Positions 1 through 6,961 of a DNA stretch of 64,000 nucleotides are shown piece by piece (position 1 is the first letter of the stretch; each line of letters opens with the position of its first letter). The DNA comes from JBBDLF01 sp040879025 (GTDB lineage Bacteria; Pseudomonadota; Gammaproteobacteria; Pseudomonadales; Pseudohongiellaceae). The stretch lies in contig JBBDLF010000017.1 of the NCBI GenBank assembly GCA_040879025.1, positions 1-64,000 on the forward strand, written 5' to 3'. A program made the position numbers and the translations under genes. The notes under the pieces were generated by a model that was given only the letters and a program-made list of their open reading frames with translations, was not told the origin of the DNA and did not search any database.

Positions 1-112
1 GGGACGAGCGCGGGACCGGGCCAGGGATGGCCCACCGGAGCGAAGAAGGAAGCGTACTCCCGCCCGCTCGGGACTCACAGGATTTTCGACACACGTCAGG
101 GATCAATGATTC

Positions 113-129
113 ACAATTCAATGAATTGT
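113..129. promoter_or_regulatory. 17-bp perfect palindrome downstream of pncC
   Basis: ACAATTCA and its reverse complement flank a single A. It is AT-rich with no T-run, so it looks more like an operator than a terminator. It lies just past the 3' end of pncC, where recA often follows in gammaproteobacteria, but it is not a LexA box (no CTGT-N8-ACAG). Bases 1-112 show no gene or other signal that I can support. Confidence 0.3.
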
Positions 130-155
130 TGAGCAGGCGTGGTTAGGACTGCCCG

Positions 156-668
156 TCAGGCGGTAACGATCTTAAGCAGTCCCTCGAGAGCCTTCTCCAC
201 AGTGGCCACACGAACCGAGTAGCGATCTCCCTCAAAATGAAACTGCCGGGCATACGAGTCATGATTCTGGCGCGACCAGCCAATCCACACCGTGCCGACG
301 GGCTTTTCATCAGAGCCACCCTCGGGTCCCGCGACACCGCTGGTTGCCACGGCTACCTGTGCATCGCTGTTCTGCAGCGCGCCGGCGGCCATCGCCAGAA
401 CCACCTGCTCACTCACCGCACCGGGCGCACCCGACGTGGGTTCGAGTAAATCACCCGGCACCTGCAGCAGGCGCTTTTTGGACTGGTTGGAATAGGTGAC
501 AAAACCGGTATCAAACCACGAGGAGCACCCGGGAATAGAGGTGACGACCTGGGCTATCCAGCCGCCGGTGCAGGATTCGGCGGAGCACAGTTTCAACTTG
601 TGAGCGGACAGGTTTTCGCCAACCTGGCGCACCAGGCGTTGTATGTTTTCTTCACTGGATCGGGGCAT
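156..668 (-). CDS. pncC: Nicotinamide-nucleotide amidase (CinA C-terminal domain family)
   Basis: Predicted cytoplasmic amidase that deamidates nicotinamide mononucleotide to nicotinate mononucleotide, recycling the NMN released by NAD-dependent DNA ligase. The 170 residues form a single CinA C-terminal domain, close to the stand-alone enzyme of E. coli (about 165 residues), with no N-terminal molybdopterin-like CinA domain. The family signature LCSAESCTGGWIAQ lies near residue 28, and VAVATSGVAGPEGGSDEKPVGT near residue 105 is the conserved glycine-rich segment. The ATG at 668 is the first in frame. In many gammaproteobacteria this gene sits between mutS and recA; here mutS is 46 kb away, so the neighbourhood has been broken up. 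It lies downstream of the CBS-domain gene on the same strand, separated by a G/C homopolymer hairpin. Confidence 0.9.
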   Translation of the reverse strand: MPRSSEENIQRLVRQVGENLSAHKLKLCSAESCTGGWIAQVVTSIPGCSSWFDTGFVTYSNQSKKRLLQVPGDLLEPTSGAPGAVSEQVVLAMAAGALQNSDAQVAVATSGVAGPEGGSDEKPVGTVWIGWSRQNHDSYARQFHFEGDRYSVRVATVEKALEGLLKIVTA

Positions 669-780
669 GCGGGGCTACATCACATTACATCAGTTTGAGA
701 AAGACAACTTTAGCAGAAAAATATCCAAGCATGAGAGCAATTCTCGCACTGCCAACGCTGGAAGGCACGTGCGAAACGCA

Positions 781-830
781 CTGAACCGGGGGGGGGGGCC
801 CCCCCCCCCCCCCCCCCCCCCCCGGTTCAG
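781..830. repeat. G11/C25 homopolymer inside an inverted repeat
   Basis: CTGAACCGG and its complement CCGGTTCAG bracket 11 G followed by 25 C (G at 788-798, C at 799-823). The whole can fold into one long GC hairpin between the CBS-domain gene and pncC. It could be a real intergenic hairpin, but the extreme homopolymer, like the C-run beside the N gap at 18.8 kb, may be a sequencing or assembly artefact at a palindrome. Confidence 0.6.
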
Positions 831-849
831 ATAGCATCTTACGCCTTGC

Positions 850-1329
850 TTATACCCTGGCTATCGGTTTCTGTGGTGACGGATGATGGGCGCTGACAGT
901 GCGCATCAACTTCAACACATTATCGGCAGGCACACCCTTGGTTCGGGCGCGGCCGGCGACAAAGGCAACGGCATCGCCCATGGATACGATGCCGCACAGA
1001 CGACCATCCTGACCCGTCACCAGGCAGCGACGCACCCCATTCTGTTCCATCCGGTCAAGGCAGTCCTCGACCGTGTCGTCCTGGTTTGAGGAACAGATCC
1101 GCTGTTCCTGGATAATTCGGGAGGCCGGAATCTCCCATAGCGGTTGGTGGTTCAGCATCGCACCGATGGCGATGTCCCGGTCGGTGACCACACCAATCGG
1201 CTTCTCTTGTTTGTTGATCACAGGAATGGATCCACAGTCGTTGTTCCACATCAACCGGGCGATGTCCTCAAGACTGGAATCGGGGGTACAGGTTATTACT
1301 TGCGGTGTCATGATTTCGTTCACATACAT
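850..1329 (-). CDS. CBS-domain pair protein
   Basis: A 159-residue cytoplasmic protein made of one tandem pair of CBS domains (about residues 5-60 and 75-130), a Bateman module that usually binds adenine nucleotides. Visible CBS features are MTPQVITCTPDSSLEDIARLM at the start, GSIPVINKQEKPIGVVTDRDIA in the first repeat and RRCLVTGQDGRLCGIVSMGDAV in the second. No enzymatic domain is fused, so it is probably a sensor subunit or regulator acting on an unknown partner. AGGAG eight bases before the ATG supports the start. Stand-alone CBS proteins are common in low-oxygen and stationary-phase gene sets, which fits the neighbours here, but its target cannot be read from the sequence. Confidence 0.85.
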   Translation of the reverse strand: MYVNEIMTPQVITCTPDSSLEDIARLMWNNDCGSIPVINKQEKPIGVVTDRDIAIGAMLNHQPLWEIPASRIIQEQRICSSNQDDTVEDCLDRMEQNGVRRCLVTGQDGRLCGIVSMGDAVAFVAGRARTKGVPADNVLKLMRTVSAHHPSPQKPIARV

Positions 1330-1417
1330 GTGTCTCGCTCCTCTTCCATAGATACCTGACTTTCCTTGGTTACGTTGCTCTTTACCCTGGTTAGGTTTAT
1401 TTTAATTCCCTCGTTCC

Positions 1418-1423
1418 ATTATA
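1418..1423 (-). promoter_or_regulatory. Possible -10 element for the CBS-domain gene
   Basis: On the minus strand this reads TATAAT, about 90 bases before the CBS-domain start, in the 143-base gap after the host-attachment-like gene. No good -35 lies 16-18 bases upstream, so an activator may be needed or the match may be chance. Confidence 0.3.
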
Positions 1424-1472
1424 TTGGCTCATTGCTTCACCCTTCCGCCGAGGGAACTGACGGGTTCGCGAA

Positions 1473-1910
1473 CTACTCCGCCAACAGATGCCGTACGATT
1501 TCTTCGTCACGCGACTTTGACAGGTTTTTGTCAATGGTTCGCACTACCAGCTTGCCACATTCCGGCGACAGATGCTTGCGTAATTCGCCCAGAAAATGGG
1601 GCGGCGCTATGACGGTCAGTTCATCAATCTTGTTGCGATTGCGGTCGGCTTCAAGACGGCTGCCGATTTCCCGGGCAAAGACGGCAGTTTCGTGGTCGCG
1701 TGTGAGGTTGTCGCGGGCCAGTGCGTGGCGTTCGCCGCCAACATCAGCCCGGTTGCGACCGGGACGGTCGGTATAAATATCCTTGGCTTGCTGACGGCCT
1801 TCCGGACAGAACAGATCGTATTGTTCATTCAGTTGCTTGTTCTTGCGGTCGTAAAGATAGACCCGGGCGCGGGTCTGGTCGGCCACAACGATATAACGTT
1901 GATTCATCAT
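1473..1910 (-). CDS. Host attachment family protein (baeRF-like)
   Basis: A 145-residue protein of the family annotated as 'protein required for attachment to host cells', structurally a release-factor-like (baeRF) fold. It starts MMNQRYIVVADQTRARVYLYD, the typical N-terminal strand, and contains LTVIAPPHFLGELRKHLSP near residue 105, the family core. An in-frame extension reaches 2348, but it runs through glk in another frame. The start at 1910 is preferred: AGGGGA stands just before it, and its ATG overlaps the glk TGA by four bases (ATGA), which implies translational coupling. Many bacteria that attach to nothing carry this gene among stress and low-oxygen genes, so the name should not be taken as a function. 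It is the last gene of the fbaB-glk unit. Confidence 0.85.
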   Translation of the reverse strand: MMNQRYIVVADQTRARVYLYDRKNKQLNEQYDLFCPEGRQQAKDIYTDRPGRNRADVGGERHALARDNLTRDHETAVFAREIGSRLEADRNRNKIDELTVIAPPHFLGELRKHLSPECGKLVVRTIDKNLSKSRDEEIVRHLLAE

Positions 1911-2884
1911 AGTTCCCCTGCGTTTTTCATTTTCCTGACGAGGTAGCCACCCGCCCCCATGATGCCCACGTCCTGGTTCAGAATCAACGATACCGGGATC
2001 TGCCGCAACAAAGACGACATGACCCCTTTTCCGTTGAACGGCACGGCGAACGCTTCTGGCAGCAGGTAACCGAGCAGCGGGACGATGGTGCCGCCTACCA
2101 GATAAACTCCGGAGCAAGGCAGGGTCTGCAACGCGATGTTTCCCGCCTGCGCTGCCAGCAACGCGACAAACTGGTCTATAGTATCCCGGGCCACGGTATC
2201 GCCATCGACGGCCATTTCGGTAATGGTGGCTGCTGTGGTTACGCCCTTCGCCGGGCGATTGGCGCGCCGGCTCATAAACGCATAAACCCGTTCGAGTCCC
2301 GGCCCTGACAGAACCGTTTCCACCGACACATGGTCCAGTGTTGGCCATAAATACTGCAACAGCTCAACCGCCATCGGTGTGGCGGGTGCGAAGTCTACAT
2401 GGCCGCCTTCGGTGCCGTAGACTTCGAAACTGTTGGACGTGCGAACAAACATCGCCTGGCCGAAGCCCGTACCCACGCCCAGTATCACGCCGGGTCGGCG
2501 ATCATCCCGGCTACCGGCTTGTAATGTCCGCACATCCTTTGGCTGTAGATAGTCCACGCCGTGAGCCGCCGCTACCAGATCGTTCAATAAAGTCACCGAG
2601 ACGATACCCAGCTCGCTGCTCAGTCCGTCGGCATCCAGCAACCAGGGCACATTGGTCAGTTGCAAAGTGCGGCCGGTCATCGGTCCCGCAGCGGCGATAC
2701 AGGCATAATCCGGGGCGGCGCTGCTTTGCGTATCCTCCAGAAACCGGTGCACAACGGCGGTAAAAGTATCAAATTCGTTAGTTGAATATTCGCGGTGAAA
2801 CAGAATTTTTACATTATCCGCGGCGAGGTCCAGCAATCGCAATCGTGAACGGGTGCCACCGATGTCGCCCACCAACGCCAACAT
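1907..2884 (-). CDS. glk: Glucokinase
   Basis: Phosphorylates glucose to glucose-6-phosphate with ATP, feeding sugar released by the glycogen and maltodextrin enzymes nearby into glycolysis. The 325 residues match the E. coli-type Glk family (about 321). The N-terminal phosphate motif LVGDIGGTRSRLRL, the segment LLNDLVAAAHG near residue 97, the substrate and phosphate loop GVGTGFGQAMF near residue 140 and EGGHVDFAP near residue 159 are all present. The gene lies 69 bases after fbaB and overlaps the next gene by four bases. No clear ribosome-binding site precedes the ATG. Confidence 0.92.
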   Translation of the reverse strand: MLALVGDIGGTRSRLRLLDLAADNVKILFHREYSTNEFDTFTAVVHRFLEDTQSSAAPDYACIAAAGPMTGRTLQLTNVPWLLDADGLSSELGIVSVTLLNDLVAAAHGVDYLQPKDVRTLQAGSRDDRRPGVILGVGTGFGQAMFVRTSNSFEVYGTEGGHVDFAPATPMAVELLQYLWPTLDHVSVETVLSGPGLERVYAFMSRRANRPAKGVTTAATITEMAVDGDTVARDTIDQFVALLAAQAGNIALQTLPCSGVYLVGGTIVPLLGYLLPEAFAVPFNGKGVMSSLLRQIPVSLILNQDVGIMGAGGYLVRKMKNAGEL

Positions 2885-2952
2885 TTATGATGAACACTTC
2901 GTGATGAGTGACACGCGAGTCATAAACAGTCTCTTCGGCGCCTGCACAGCGT

Positions 2953-4005
2953 TCAGGCAACGGTGATTTCCTTGTCGAGATAGACATCCTGTATGGCATT
3001 GAGCAGTTCGATACCTTCCTTCATCGGCCGCTGGAAAGACTTGCGTCCGGAGATCAACCCCATGCCGCCTGCCCGCTTGTTGATCACTGCGGTGCGAACC
3101 GCCTGGTTGAGGTCGCTCTTGCCCGATGCGCCGCCGGAATTGATCAGGCCGATGCGGCCCATGTAGCAATTCATCACCTGATAACGCACCTGGTCAATCG
3201 GATGATTGCTGCTTAGCCGGTTGTATACGTCTTCGTGTGTCTTGCCAAAGCCGATATCCATAAAACCCGGCTTGTTGGTCTCCGGCAATTTCTGTTTGAC
3301 TATATCAGCTCCTATAGTCGCCGCCAGATGATTGCCCTGGCCGGTAAGGTCCGCCGCGGTATGATAATCGACATCATCTGTCTTGAAGTCGGCGTTGCGC
3401 AGGTAGGCCCACAGGATGGTGGCCATGCCCAGTTCGTGGGCGTGGGCGAACGCTTCGCTGACTTCCATTATCTGGCGCCGCGATTCCGGAGAACCGAAGT
3501 ACACGGTCGCACCCACCGCCACCGCGCCCATGTTGAATGCCTGTTCCACATTAGCGAAAAGCGTCTGGTCGTGCTGATTGGGATAGCTGAGTAATTCGTT
3601 GTGGTTTATTTTCAGAATGAACGGAATTTTATGCGCGTATTTGCGGGCGACGATGCCAAGCACTCCGAGCGTGGAAGCAACTCCGTTGCAACCGCCTTCT
3701 ATGGCCAGACGCACGATATGGTCAGGATCGAAATACTCCGGATTGGGGGCAAAGGAGGCGCCGGCGGAGTGTTCTACACCCTGGTCAACCGGCAGTATGG
3801 ACAGATAGCCGGTACCGGCGAGACGGCCTGCGGAATAAAGCTGTTGCAGGCTTCTCAACACACGTGGCGACCTGTCACTGTGGGACATGATGCGATCGAC
3901 AAAGTCACCGCCGGGCAGCGACAGGTCTCCCCTGGGAACACCGGTACAGCTGTGTTCCAGCAGATCCTCCGCTTCATCCCCCAGCAAAGACATGACATCT
4001 TTCAT
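2953..4005 (-). CDS. fbaB: Fructose-bisphosphate aldolase class I (DhnA type)
   Basis: Cleaves fructose-1,6-bisphosphate into two triose phosphates by Schiff-base chemistry. At 350 residues it matches the archaeal-type/DhnA class I family. ILPVDQGVEHSAGASFAPNP near residue 70 is the family signature; IPFILKINHNELLSYPN contributes the active-site region, and INSGGASGKSDLNQAV near residue 290 is the phosphate-binding loop. The ATG has GGAGG ten bases upstream. It is the first gene of the fbaB-glk-host-attachment unit and diverges from hsp20-lon; a TTGAC-N4-GTCAA palindrome lies between them. In E. coli the class I enzyme is favoured during growth on non-sugar carbon sources, consistent with control apart from a housekeeping class II aldolase. 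Confidence 0.92.
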   Translation of the reverse strand: MKDVMSLLGDEAEDLLEHSCTGVPRGDLSLPGGDFVDRIMSHSDRSPRVLRSLQQLYSAGRLAGTGYLSILPVDQGVEHSAGASFAPNPEYFDPDHIVRLAIEGGCNGVASTLGVLGIVARKYAHKIPFILKINHNELLSYPNQHDQTLFANVEQAFNMGAVAVGATVYFGSPESRRQIMEVSEAFAHAHELGMATILWAYLRNADFKTDDVDYHTAADLTGQGNHLAATIGADIVKQKLPETNKPGFMDIGFGKTHEDVYNRLSSNHPIDQVRYQVMNCYMGRIGLINSGGASGKSDLNQAVRTAVINKRAGGMGLISGRKSFQRPMKEGIELLNAIQDVYLDKEITVA

Positions 4006-4121
4006 ACTTCGCGAACCTCCTTATTCCCGTCGCGCATCCGCGGCGCGCGGGAGCCTCCACCTGAACACCGTTATCCGCAGTGTCTGATTATGTCACTTTA
4101 TGCGCAATCGGGCCGCTCTAA

Positions 4122-4135
4122 TTGACTCAGGTCAA
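4122..4135. promoter_or_regulatory. FNR-type palindrome between fbaB and hsp20
   Basis: TTGACTCAGGTCAA is a perfect TTGAC-N4-GTCAA inverted repeat in the divergent gap. On the plus strand TCTAAA (4155-4160) is a possible -10 that would put the site centre near -39 for hsp20-lon. On the minus strand CATAAA (4097-4102) gives a similar distance for fbaB. The FNR consensus is TTGAT-N4-ATCAA, so each half-site differs only at the fifth base. Binding is an inference. Confidence 0.5.
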
Positions 4136-4189
4136 CTAGACAGTTCGCGCATGCTCTAAATTGGCAGATTCACCAAACGGAGAGTTTTC

Positions 4190-4501
4190 ATGCCCATTTC
4201 TGTCTGGCATCCATCAACGGATGTATTTCATTGCGACGAGAAATGGTTCGTGAAAATGGAATTGGCGGGGGTTCAGCCTGATGAGTTGTCGATCCGCTCC
4301 TCCGAAGGCACGCTGCTGGTTTCGGGATGCCGCCGCGATATCGTGCGGCAGGACAACCTGAATTATCACTCGCTGGAGATTAACTATTGCCAGTTTGAAC
4401 GCAGGGTGATGCTCCCATTTACCATAGACTCGTCCAGCATTCGATGGGACTACAGCAACGGAATGTTGCTGATCGAACTGGGGAGAGCGACTGAGGCCTG
4501 A
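4190..4501 (+). CDS. Small heat-shock protein (Hsp20/alpha-crystallin domain)
   Basis: An ATP-independent holdase that binds unfolding proteins. It is short, 103 residues: the alpha-crystallin domain fills almost the whole chain, starting from the family-typical VWHPSTDVFHCDEKWFVKME, with almost no N-terminal arm and no C-terminal IXI tail. NGMLLIEL near residue 92 matches the A-x-x-x-n-G-x-L signature. GGAGAG lies seven bases before the ATG. lon begins six bases after the stop codon, so the two are surely cotranscribed; an operon of a holdase and the protease that degrades misfolded proteins suggests handover of clients to Lon. The lack of oligomerisation arms suggests it forms small assemblies only. 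Confidence 0.88.
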   Translation: MPISVWHPSTDVFHCDEKWFVKMELAGVQPDELSIRSSEGTLLVSGCRRDIVRQDNLNYHSLEINYCQFERRVMLPFTIDSSSIRWDYSNGMLLIELGRATEA

Positions 4502-4507
4502 ACCGCC

Positions 4508-6862
4508 ATGCCAGAGACGCCCGTTCAAACCCCACCCGCCGAAACCGGTCTGCGAATCCTTCCGCTGCTGCCCATCAAGGAAATCGTGGTGCTGCCCCAT
4601 GTGGAGTATCCCATCGTAGTGGGCCGTAGCCGCTCGATGGCGGCGGTGGAAACGGCGCTGTCGAGTGAAGACAAGTTGTTGATTGTGTTTACACAGCGCG
4701 ACAGTTCGGTGGATTTGCCGGGTCAGGATGATTTGCACCCGGTGGGTACCCGTTCGCTGATACGTCGCATGGAGCGCTTGCCGAACGGGGCCATCAGCTT
4801 GTCGTTGCGCGGGCTGGACCGGGTGATATTGCGAGACCTGGACAAGGGTCAGAATTTTCTGCAGGGGAAGTTTGACGTACTGACAATGGCGGAAGAGCGT
4901 AATAGTCAGGTGGAAGCGCTGCACCGCGAGGTTCTGGAACAGGCTTCTGAATTGGACAAATTGATGGAGGGCAACTGGCCCAAGGGAATGCTGTCGCAGA
5001 TTATTCACGCCCAGGCCAGCCCGCTGGATCATGTCTATACCCTGTGTTCGGTGCTGAAGGTCAGTAAGGAACAGCAGCAGGAGATTCTGGAAGCAACTAC
5101 CGTTTTTGATGCACTGCGCCTGGTGCACGAATATTTGAATCACGAAATTCAGGTGTTGTCGCTGCAAAAGGAAATCGCTTCGCAGACAGCGCAGAACATC
5201 ACCAAGGATCAGCGGCGACACCTGTTGCGCCGCCAGATGGAACAGATTCAAAAAGAATTGGGAGAGTCCAATCCGCAACAGGCCGAGATGGAAGAATGGC
5301 GCGAGCAGCTGGAACAAGCGGATTTGCCTGACGCGGCCGCCGACGTGGCTCAGCGCGAACTGGACCGACTCGAGCGGCTGCCGCCGGAAGCCCAGGAATA
5401 TCAGCTTGCCCGCACCTACCTGGAACTGATTCTCGACCTGCCGTGGAACCGCAGTACCGAACATACACTGGATTTGACCGAGGCCAGAAAAATACTCGAC
5501 GAGGATCATTTTGACCTCAAGGAAGTGAAGGACCGCATTATTGAAAACCTGGCGATGTACAAGCTGAATCCGAAATCGCGCGGTGCAATATTATGTTTTG
5601 TTGGTGGGCCCGGGGTAGGCAAGACGTCCCTGGGCGCGTCGATCGCCCGCGCGCTCGGTCGCAAGTTTGAACGCATCAGCCTCGGTGGTTTGCACGACGA
5701 AGCGGAATTGCGCGGTCATCGCCGTACTTATATCGGCGCGATGCCCGGGCGGGTCATCCAAGCAATCAAGCGCACCGGGGTTAATAATCCGCTGATCATG
5801 CTGGACGAGGTGGACAAGCTGGGCAGAGATTATCGGGGCGACCCATCGGCGGCGTTGATGGAGATTCTGGATCCTTCTCAAAACGACAAGTTCCGTGACA
5901 ACTATCTGGACATTGATTTTGATCTTTCCAATGTCTTTTTCCTGACCACGGCCAACACGCTCGACACCATCCCCCGGCCGCTGCTGGACCGCATGGAAGT
6001 TCTGCGCCTGAGCGGGTATACCGAGGAAGAGAAAGTGCAGATAGCCAAACGCTACCTGTTGCCGCGTCAGTTGAAGGAAGTGAACCTGGACGAAAACCGC
6101 ATTGCCATTTCCGATGAAATATTGCGGCATGTGGTGCGTCGCTACACTCGCGAGGCCGGTGTGCGCGAACTGGAACGGCAAATTGCACGGCTGGTGCGCA
6201 AATCCGCCCTGCCGTTTGCCGAGGGTAAGCACGAAAAGGTGACGGTTGAATTGGACCGGATCATCGACCTGCTGGGTTCGGAACGTTTCTTTATCGAGAA
6301 CATGCGCAAGGTACCGGTGCCGGGGGTGGTTACCGGGCTGGCATGGACCGAGGCCGGCGGCGACATTTTGTTTATCGAGACGGTGCTGATACCCGAAGGC
6401 AAGGGCCTGATTCTGACCGGGCAACTCGGTGATGTGATGAAGGAATCGGCCCAGGCCGCGCAGAGTTATATTCGTTCCCAGGCGGAGAAACTGAATATTC
6501 CAACCTCCGTGTTCAAGGACAACGGGGTGCATATCCACATTCCCGCTGGTGCGATTCCCAAGGACGGCCCCTCGGCCGGTGTCACCATCGCCACGTCGCT
6601 GGTATCCCTGTTCTGCGGTAAGCCCGTACGCAGCGATACGGCGATGACCGGGGAGATCACCCTCGCCGGCCTCGTCATGCCGGTCGGCGGCATCAAGGAA
6701 AAAATTCTGGCCGCGCACCGCGCCGGTCTCAAACGTATCATCCTCCCCAATGACAACCTGAAAGACCTCACCGAAATCGACGACGCCATCAAAAAAGACA
6801 TCGAGTTCATCCCCGTAACCCACCTCAACGAAGTCTTCGAAGCCGGGGTCGGTGGCGAATGA
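4508..6862 (+). CDS. lon: ATP-dependent protease Lon
   Basis: Cytoplasmic AAA+ serine protease that degrades misfolded and regulatory proteins. The 784 residues match LonA (E. coli 784). The N-terminal substrate-binding domain covers about 1-215 and a coiled-coil linker about 215-310. The AAA+ module has Walker A GGPGVGKTS with Lys372 and Walker B LIMLDEVDKLG. The protease domain from about 600 has the dyad Ser689 in KDGPSAG and Lys730 in GGIKEK. The chain ends Gly-Val-Gly-Gly-Glu, and those codons plus the TGA belong to a dispersed palindromic repeat, so the native C terminus was probably replaced by repeat insertion. It is cotranscribed with hsp20, downstream of an FNR-type palindrome; no heat-shock sigma32 promoter was recognised. 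Confidence 0.95.
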   Translation: MPETPVQTPPAETGLRILPLLPIKEIVVLPHVEYPIVVGRSRSMAAVETALSSEDKLLIVFTQRDSSVDLPGQDDLHPVGTRSLIRRMERLPNGAISLSLRGLDRVILRDLDKGQNFLQGKFDVLTMAEERNSQVEALHREVLEQASELDKLMEGNWPKGMLSQIIHAQASPLDHVYTLCSVLKVSKEQQQEILEATTVFDALRLVHEYLNHEIQVLSLQKEIASQTAQNITKDQRRHLLRRQMEQIQKELGESNPQQAEMEEWREQLEQADLPDAAADVAQRELDRLERLPPEAQEYQLARTYLELILDLPWNRSTEHTLDLTEARKILDEDHFDLKEVKDRIIENLAMYKLNPKSRGAILCFVGGPGVGKTSLGASIARALGRKFERISLGGLHDEAELRGHRRTYIGAMPGRVIQAIKRTGVNNPLIMLDEVDKLGRDYRGDPSAALMEILDPSQNDKFRDNYLDIDFDLSNVFFLTTANTLDTIPRPLLDRMEVLRLSGYTEEEKVQIAKRYLLPRQLKEVNLDENRIAISDEILRHVVRRYTREAGVRELERQIARLVRKSALPFAEGKHEKVTVELDRIIDLLGSERFFIENMRKVPVPGVVTGLAWTEAGGDILFIETVLIPEGKGLILTGQLGDVMKESAQAAQSYIRSQAEKLNIPTSVFKDNGVHIHIPAGAIPKDGPSAGVTIATSLVSLFCGKPVRSDTAMTGEITLAGLVMPVGGIKEKILAAHRAGLKRIILPNDNLKDLTEIDDAIKKDIEFIPVTHLNEVFEAGVGGE

Positions 6863-6873
6863 TAATCATTCTC
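6845..6873 (+). repeat. Convergent-gene palindromic repeat, copy 1 (lon end)
   Basis: Left arm GGGGTCGGTGGCGAATGAT is followed by AATCATTCTC and then decays. The first 18 bases are read as the last five codons and stop of lon. The centre GCGAATGATAATCATTCTC agrees with the 19-bp Fur box consensus at 16 positions by my count. It pairs with copy 2 some 40 bases on, between convergent lon and the PCMT-Ere gene. Confidence 0.8.
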
Positions 6874-6915
6874 AGTTGCGCAAGAGACCACTGATCAGCG
6901 CTGCAGCGCGCTGCG

Positions 6916-6952
6916 GGGTCAGTGGCGAATGATTATCATTCGCCACTGACCC
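6916..6952. repeat. Convergent-gene palindromic repeat, copy 2 (perfect)
   Basis: A perfect 37-bp palindrome: GGGTCAGTGGCGAATGAT, a central T, then the exact reverse complement. It ends ten bases before the stop of the minus-strand PCMT-Ere gene. RNA from either strand would form an 18-bp stem, so it may act as a bidirectional terminator or mRNA-end stabiliser although it has no T-run. Its centre also matches a Fur box at 14 of 19 positions. Confidence 0.85.
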
Positions 6953-6961
6953 TGATCCCAT

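Noticed and set aside
643..834. ORF with a run of prolines over the C homopolymer
   Set aside because: It exists only because CCC codons read as Pro through the homopolymer and has no ribosome-binding site or family. A similar Pro-rich frame at 18801-19199 crosses the N gap and is rejected for the same reason.
1911..2348. Long N-terminal extension of the host-attachment-like protein
   Set aside because: It reads glk in another frame and has shadow-like, Arg-rich composition; the coupled ATG at 1910 with AGGGGA upstream explains the gene.
4214..5509. Long antisense frame (about 431 residues) opposite hsp20 and lon
   Set aside because: Gln/His/Phe-rich antisense of a strong coding gene with no family features. 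Similar long antisense frames opposite lon (5591-6823), glgB (16348-17280), mutS and the TonB receptor (29805-30785) are rejected too.
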